A stretch of 64,000 nt of DNA. Source: Bolinopsis microptera. Lineage: Eukaryota > Ctenophora > Tentaculata > Lobata > Bolinopsidae. Of the stretch, positions 1 through 64,000 are shown piece after piece. The translations under genes and the position numbers were made by a program. The stretch spans positions 11,168,411 to 11,232,410 of the forward strand of contig NC_087073.1 in the NCBI RefSeq assembly GCF_026151205.1, in the 5' to 3' direction. A model generated the notes under the pieces. The model was not told where the DNA came from, made no database searches, and was given only the letters and a program-made list of their open reading frames with translations. The stretch's first letter is position 1; the number at the start of each line of letters is the position of its first letter.

Positions 1-209
1 TACTTAAATTAATGATATTGGAAATATAGGCGATGATCCTTCCTAGTTTAAAAGCCCGCTTTACAAGACTCAGCAAGAAAATAAAGATAAAGCTTATTAA
101 CCCTGCCCCCGTTAATCTAGTGTTTGGTGATAATAAAGCATTATTACAGCGTAGCCCCAATAGAGTGTAGCTGAAGATAGTCAATCACACATGCTTGCGA
201 GCTAGGTAC

Positions 210-31629
<31,420 letters not shown>

Positions 31630-32579
31630 CTTCACGTAATCATTTCATCTCCACCTCATGCTATGAGTAGGCCTATTGAATATTATCAGTAGTAGATTAT
31701 GAGATTTGATAACAATTATTAATATTAAATCTAAAATAGCTAATAACTTAAAAACTTAAAATTAACCGTCTGCTTCAAGTGGGCAATACCATACTCTAAA
31801 TACAAATTATCAATGATTTATTAAAATTTTCAATGATTCCTCCTCAGGCGCTATACAGAGATAAAACCATGTGATCCAACATGGACTCACAAAACAAAAC
31901 CTGGACAGTAAATTAAATTGGGGTTTACTGTGTATATAGATATATCTATCTTCCCTAATATACCAAGCCTCTTCTGAGAAATTATATAAAGAGGTCCACT
32001 GTCTGTAGCCTCTCAAGTGTCTCTTACCCCCTCAGAACCTTAAGCTTAGTAACACGTACTGTGTCATATTTTGATGGAATAAAGCATGATATGTACTCAA
32101 ATCACCACAAAATTTGATAAGAACTATGATAAATCACATTCCTAGTATATATTATATATATTATACTGCACAAGATAATAAACTAAACGTTTGGGGGTAA
32201 AGAAGAGGCCTAGTTGCCGGAACCATAAAGGTACCACTTTAAGGAGGCGCCGTATATAATATAGTTTTAAACTATTTTCACAACTACAATTAAATACATT
32301 TATTGAGAATTGTGTAATGTAACGCAATGGAAGTATTTTAAGCGGGCATATCCTGTTCAAACCCAGGATACTTGACATAAAGAATTTGGTTCAGTAGGTT
32401 ATTCAAGCAATACTAAGTAAGGAAATATCAATATTATGAAATTTCAGTTCAGGAATATCATCAAAAGCAAGAAACTGCAGAATTTTAAGTCCCTATACTA
32501 AACTAGCTAAAAAAGGGGGAAAAAATGGAAAAAAAGGGGGGGGGGGGGGGGGGGCAGGGGCATAATGAAGGGCCCTGCT

Positions 32580-32700
32580 CACAGGGGTGCCATAGTGCAA
32601 AGAAACTGCTACTGACTGCTGCTGACTGCTGCTAACTGCTGCTAACTGCTGCTAAATGCTACTAACTGCTGCTAACTGCTGCTGTCGCGCGCGCGCCATT
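32580..32700. mobile_element. Half copy of the CACAGG foldback family
   Basis: CACAGGGGTGCCATAGTGCA then AAGAAACTGCTAC and CTGCTAACTG-type repeats resemble one arm of the element at 33,333. The other arm is missing. Confidence 0.55.
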
Positions 32701-33332
32701 TGAACTAGCTTACTCCTCAATTTAATTAGGATTCTCTCATCACTGGCAGCCTGTGATTTTTGAATAGATGATAAGCTTAAAACAAAGTTTATTAGTGCTT
32801 TAAAAGGACAGTTTCCAAAAGCACTTTACTTTGCTGTAACGTCTAACAAGTTTTTACACATAACCATGTGGCGGTGGATGTTTCAGTATACGACTTGAAT
32901 GAAAGTAAGGGATTCTGACACACTTTTGATATCTTAGCAATGTAATTAGTTCAGTTGTGCCAATCCTTGAGTGAGCTATGGATCCTGTTAGGTCAATGCA
33001 GAATGCAGTCACACCAGTATAACAGATGGAGAATACAATATAATATATCCAGATCAACGTGTATTATAAACTACTTTATACACAGAATGGTCAAAATCTG
33101 ATTGCTTCCACCACGTTCAACATTTCATCCAGCCAAGTAAAATGAAACCGTCAAAAATGTAATACATATTCCACTTCTAAAATATTAACTAAACCACTTA
33201 AAAATTGGCCTTGTAGCTATAAATTTAAGTTTAGACTCCCAACATCTACAAAGTTATTTTGCCCCTCTGTCTCCCTTGTAATCTAATGTGAACTAAACTT
33301 ACAAATTTTAGCTAATTTTATTTATAGCGGCT

Positions 33333-33611
33333 CACAGGAGGAGCAAAGTGCAAAGGAACTGCCACAAAATGCTACAAACTGCTACTAACTGCTACTAACT
33401 GGCACTAACTGCTACAAACTGCTACTAACTGCTGCAAACGGCGCGCGAATGCACGGGGGCGATTGCAGCAGTTAGTAGCAGTTTGTGGCAGTTAGTGCCA
33501 GTTAATTTGTAGCAGTTAATAGCAGTTTGTGGCAGTTAGTGCCAGTTTGTAGCAGTTAGTAGCAGTTTGTAGCAGTTTGTGGCAGTTTCTTTGCACTTTG
33601 CTCCTCCTGTG
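33333..33611. mobile_element. Foldback MITE (279 bp)
   Basis: Both ends read CACAGGAGGAGCAAAGTGCA inwards, with about 35 of 36 terminal bases matching. The inner part is inverted AACTGCTACT-type repeats around a GC-rich centre. GGCT flanks both sides (4-bp duplication). Confidence 0.85.
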
Positions 33612-33753
33612 GGCTGTGCACTAAATGTATAATCTCTACTTGGTGAACTATCAAATAATTTTTGACTTTATGCCTTGTTCATACAATTTTAAAATTATTT
33701 TTGTTCGCGTTCAGCGTTATTAATAATGCAAACAAAAATAATTTTGTTTAATT

Positions 33754-33797
33754 AAGTTTTATGGGACAACCAATATATTGGTTGTCCCATAAAACTT
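33754..33797. repeat. Perfect 44-bp palindrome, no loop
   Basis: AAGTTTTATGGGACAACCAA then TA, followed immediately by its exact reverse complement. Confidence 0.95.
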
Positions 33798-35839
33798 GAT
33801 CGGCTAGGCTTAGGGTTAACAAATGATTATATTAATACTTGCAATCCTGAATTCCTTCAAAAATTGTTTAATACAACTATTTATTACCAAGACGCGCGCT
33901 GAGGACTCGACGACAGTCTTTTATGATATTTGGAACAAATATTTTACGAGTATAACCCGTTAAATTATGCATTACGTTATAATTATTTAAATTTACTTTG
34001 CATTTTATTTAAATTAAATATTTGGAAATATGATGTTGAAGGAATTCACCGTTTTGACGCGCCGCGTACGGCGTAAACTATTATTTAATTTTGATTTTGC
34101 AAAGCAACAATTTCAATAAATTGTCATTGCACATTGTCAATCAAAATATAATGAATTTCAATTTTTGTTTTACTGTATTGAATTTTTGTTTTGCTACTGC
34201 CTGTTAGTGAAACAAAAAGGCCATATAATATATAAGAAATTGTATATTTTGAAGCGTCATAGGGGCTCTAAATATATTTTTATTTGACAGTGTTCAGTTG
34301 CAAATTGTAACACGGTCTAAAAATTTTTGGATGATATAATTAATTATTGCGTTTGGTGCCGCGCGATTAAATCTTTAAACGTCTGCAATGAATCGAGCGC
34401 TATAAAGGGAACTGTATCAATTCGATCCTGTAATTCACTTATTGAATAATTGGTGAAGTATAAATGATTTTTCGTTCTAATCAGTTGCTTCCATATGACT
34501 AATTTGCAATGAAGTTGATTATTGATTATTGATTACCACGATTCAGAAACTGGAATCGCTTCCTTTTTGGGATGTGAACACCCTGTAGGCTGTAATTTTT
34601 AACATTCGTTTATAATTTTGAAATGTAAATATCTAGGTCAGCAAAAGTGTGTGCTCCAATCATGGTATAGTATAGTAATTAACCATTGCTTATTATACAG
34701 CACATTATACAGCACATAACAGGGGCATGCAGCAGCAGGAAATGTGGTGCTTACAAAATATAATAATTATATTGAAGCATCACCAATTTTATTTAATTCT
34801 AAAATGCATACTGAGTCGAACCCATCTCCAATTTTAACGCACAACCAGGGGCCAGGGCTCTAAGCGCATGGGACTCTTTTACCAATTGAGTGTGAAGTGG
34901 CATTAGATCGACTTTTGCATAATTCATACATCAGCTGGCTGTTACCCTATGCCTTGGTTTTAATGTCTTTTTATACATATAACAAAATCTTAAGTTAATA
35001 TTATACAAGTTGATTGGTAATAAAACATTAATTTTTAAAAGAAGTCTTTTATCCACTGCAAAATGCAAACAAGCTGTTCAGGTGAGTGGAATTAAACAGA
35101 CATTAAACATTAAGTTGTCAGAGGGAGCACTAACACTCCCGTCTAGACTATACAAGGAGTGAATATCACGAGGGAGAACATGACTGAATAAATTCACATC
35201 GTTAATAGAGGGTGACATTTTGCATGACTGTCTGGTATGCCATACCTACAGAGTATGTATAATTTGCTGATAAGATATTCTGTTTTGATGTAGCCCAACT
35301 GCTGTAATTGTATATCAAGCCTGAGGCGACTTAAGCTTCATGTGTATGGTTACACAGGATTACACAGCAGATTTTCATAAAATTTGTTAGTCTGAAGTCA
35401 GTTGATTATGACGAGACTGCAATGGATAGATACCTTAAATTCAAGAGAGTAGGGTGTTGTTACTAAGAGGGTGAGAAATAGCAGTTGTTAAACCGTTGCT
35501 TTAACTTAACAACTTGCTCCACAACCTATGTTCAAAATTCAAGGGTAAAACTGTACCAGTTTCCTAGCAAATAAGGTGGTTATCCAAGATCAGCATCACA
35601 TTATCATCATCAAGAACAATCTGATAGCATAAAAATTAGGGAAGGTATAAGACAAATTGTTAAAAAAAAGTTATGAGCTCTCACACAGCCCCCTGTAAAT
35701 GATAACCGAGTAATGCACATTGATCAGTCTGATCACATGGTTGCTCTTTTGGGATACCCTGTAGGCTGTATCATTACCATCAGAAGAAATCTTCACTTTA
35801 ATGATGAATCTCTCAAAAGTTTATCGAAATTGCCTGATT

Positions 35840-36663
35840 CACGTACTGTAGTTCGAAATGCACTCTAATTCGACAACTTAAGTTCACCAGAAATCATCCC
35901 TGTCGAACTTTCGGTACGTGTCGAACCAGGTAGTGTACTTAAGTTCGACAAATAGTATCTGTTTGTGATCGAAGGGCTATTGCCGGGTCCTTATCATAAG
36001 ATCACATGGTTAAATGGCAGGTGCACGAGATCAGAAATTTCAAAACGTTTAGGTAATCTTAAAGACTATTTTCTGATATCAAGCAACCAGCGGTTGGAAA
36101 TTTCAGAACCATTCAGTATAATCAATAATATTTATTGTCATTCTCCTACTTTACAAGCGTACGTTTTGTACAATCTGGATCTATAAAACGGAGTTTGAGT
36201 TACCTGGGGTCGCTTAGTCTACCATTGTGCTAACTAACAATTGAGTCTAAGGTCAGTTAGGCAGCAAATTTTAAAATAGTTATCATATAATCAATTTTCT
36301 CAATCAGCTCCCAATAAAATTACATAAATGACAATGTGCACATTACACACATTATTTTTTTGACTTTTTGAGTTAGAACATCATGTCCTTTAATATTACC
36401 GTTACTTCTGGCTCACGGAACGTTATCAAATTTCATATGCGACTCAAAATTGTTCGATAAAAAACTAAATTGAAAGATATTCTGAATTAAAAATTGTATC
36501 TTTATGAATATCTTTCTTATTCAGTCGAAGTTCTCTTGTCGAACTTTAGTACGCGTCAAACTAGAGTCCAGGTAGTGCACTCTAGTTCGACAAAGTCGAA
36601 CTTTAGAGTTTGTCGAACTACAGTGCGTGTCGAACTAAAGTGCGTGTCGAACTAACGTACGTG
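35840..36663. mobile_element. DNA transposon-like element with subterminal TAGTTCGACA repeats
   Basis: The outer 34 bp are inverted with 28 matches (both begin ACGTAC and contain TAGTTCGA). Both ends carry several GCACTNTAGTTCGACA words. The 73-codon frame inside has no recognisable domain. Confidence 0.65.
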
Positions 36664-36778
36664 TACCAAATGGCCTCTATGCTCTAATTCAATATATTAT
36701 GATTGTAACTTTAGCTTAATCTGTATCGTGACATATTCTTCAGCTTACAATAATTACATCATTACTATTACAGGCAGT

Positions 36779-63625
<26,847 letters not shown>

Positions 63626-64000
63626 GTTCGTACTTTGTCTATTCTTCATTAGAATGATTTTGAACAATTTGAATGCTGTAATTCTTAATTCAATACTGTT
63701 TATTTTTAATATTCAATCTGTTTGAGGAGTTCTCAAACCATCTGTCAATAGTCGATCAGTGCCCTGATGTAAGCTCTAGAAAGTGGCCTATTGTTTCGAT
63801 CTTGCACATCAAAACATAGAACCTTTGTGGATGTTTTGGGTCAAAAAGGAAATATTCAATCATGAGAAACGAGGATAGCCTATGTGAATGTCCATTTAGC
63901 CTATTCATAATCCAGAACTGTTTAAACCTCAGAACTCTCAAAATGGCATGCATCAGGTGGCTTTGTTTACTTCAAATCTCAGCGAATGTTTTCAAATATG

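Larger units (their letters stand above)
31630..36778. other. Intergenic region between divergent genes
   Basis: Semaphorin starts at 31,629 (minus) and the WW/coiled-coil gene at 36,779 or 37,666 (plus). The 5 kb between should hold both promoters. I cannot place them; I see foldback elements, a poly-G tract at about 32,537-32,554, a palindrome and a TIR element, but no gene. Confidence 0.65.

Overview
The window looks like animal (metazoan) nuclear DNA: AT-rich, with kilobase introns, GT-AG splice sites, many minisatellites, hAT-type MITEs, a tRNA-derived SINE and retroelement fragments. A semaphorin receptor-type gene, a fucolectin-like domain and an intronless GPCR fit an early-branching animal. 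I favour a cnidarian, but the sequence does not prove it. There is no CRISPR array, operon or other prokaryotic structure. Region 1 (about 1-31,630, minus strand): a transmembrane semaphorin that I rebuilt from 20 exons. Every exon junction keeps phase and the sum is 799 codons. It reads signal peptide, Sema domain, PSI, two Ig domains, TM helix and cytoplasmic tail, and it runs off the left edge. Region 2 (31,630-36,778): intergenic DNA between two divergently transcribed genes, holding foldback elements and a perfect 44-bp palindrome. Region 3 (36,779 or 37,666 to the right edge, plus strand): a gene with two degenerate WW domains flanking a helical segment, followed by a long coiled coil. 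I found 17 in-phase exons (741 codons); it continues past the right edge. Two other coding units sit in its introns: a fucolectin/F5-8C-like domain on the minus strand (45,920-46,582) and a divergent class A GPCR on the plus strand (61,686-62,669). Introns also carry two copies of an ORF1-only LINE-like element, a zinc-knuckle plus PD-(D/E)XK-like retroelement ORF and several MITEs. The most unusual pattern is where the tandem arrays lie. In both large genes, minisatellites repeatedly span or abut real splice sites, so donors or acceptors, with a few codons of exon, are copied from about 5 to more than 20 times. In one case (semaphorin PSI donor) the 99-bp unit is open and in the exon frame, so use of a decoy donor would add 33-residue blocks. 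A second oddity is a four-way-junction foldback at 5,671-5,829: four stems meet with no unpaired base and all three hairpin loops read TTTGA.
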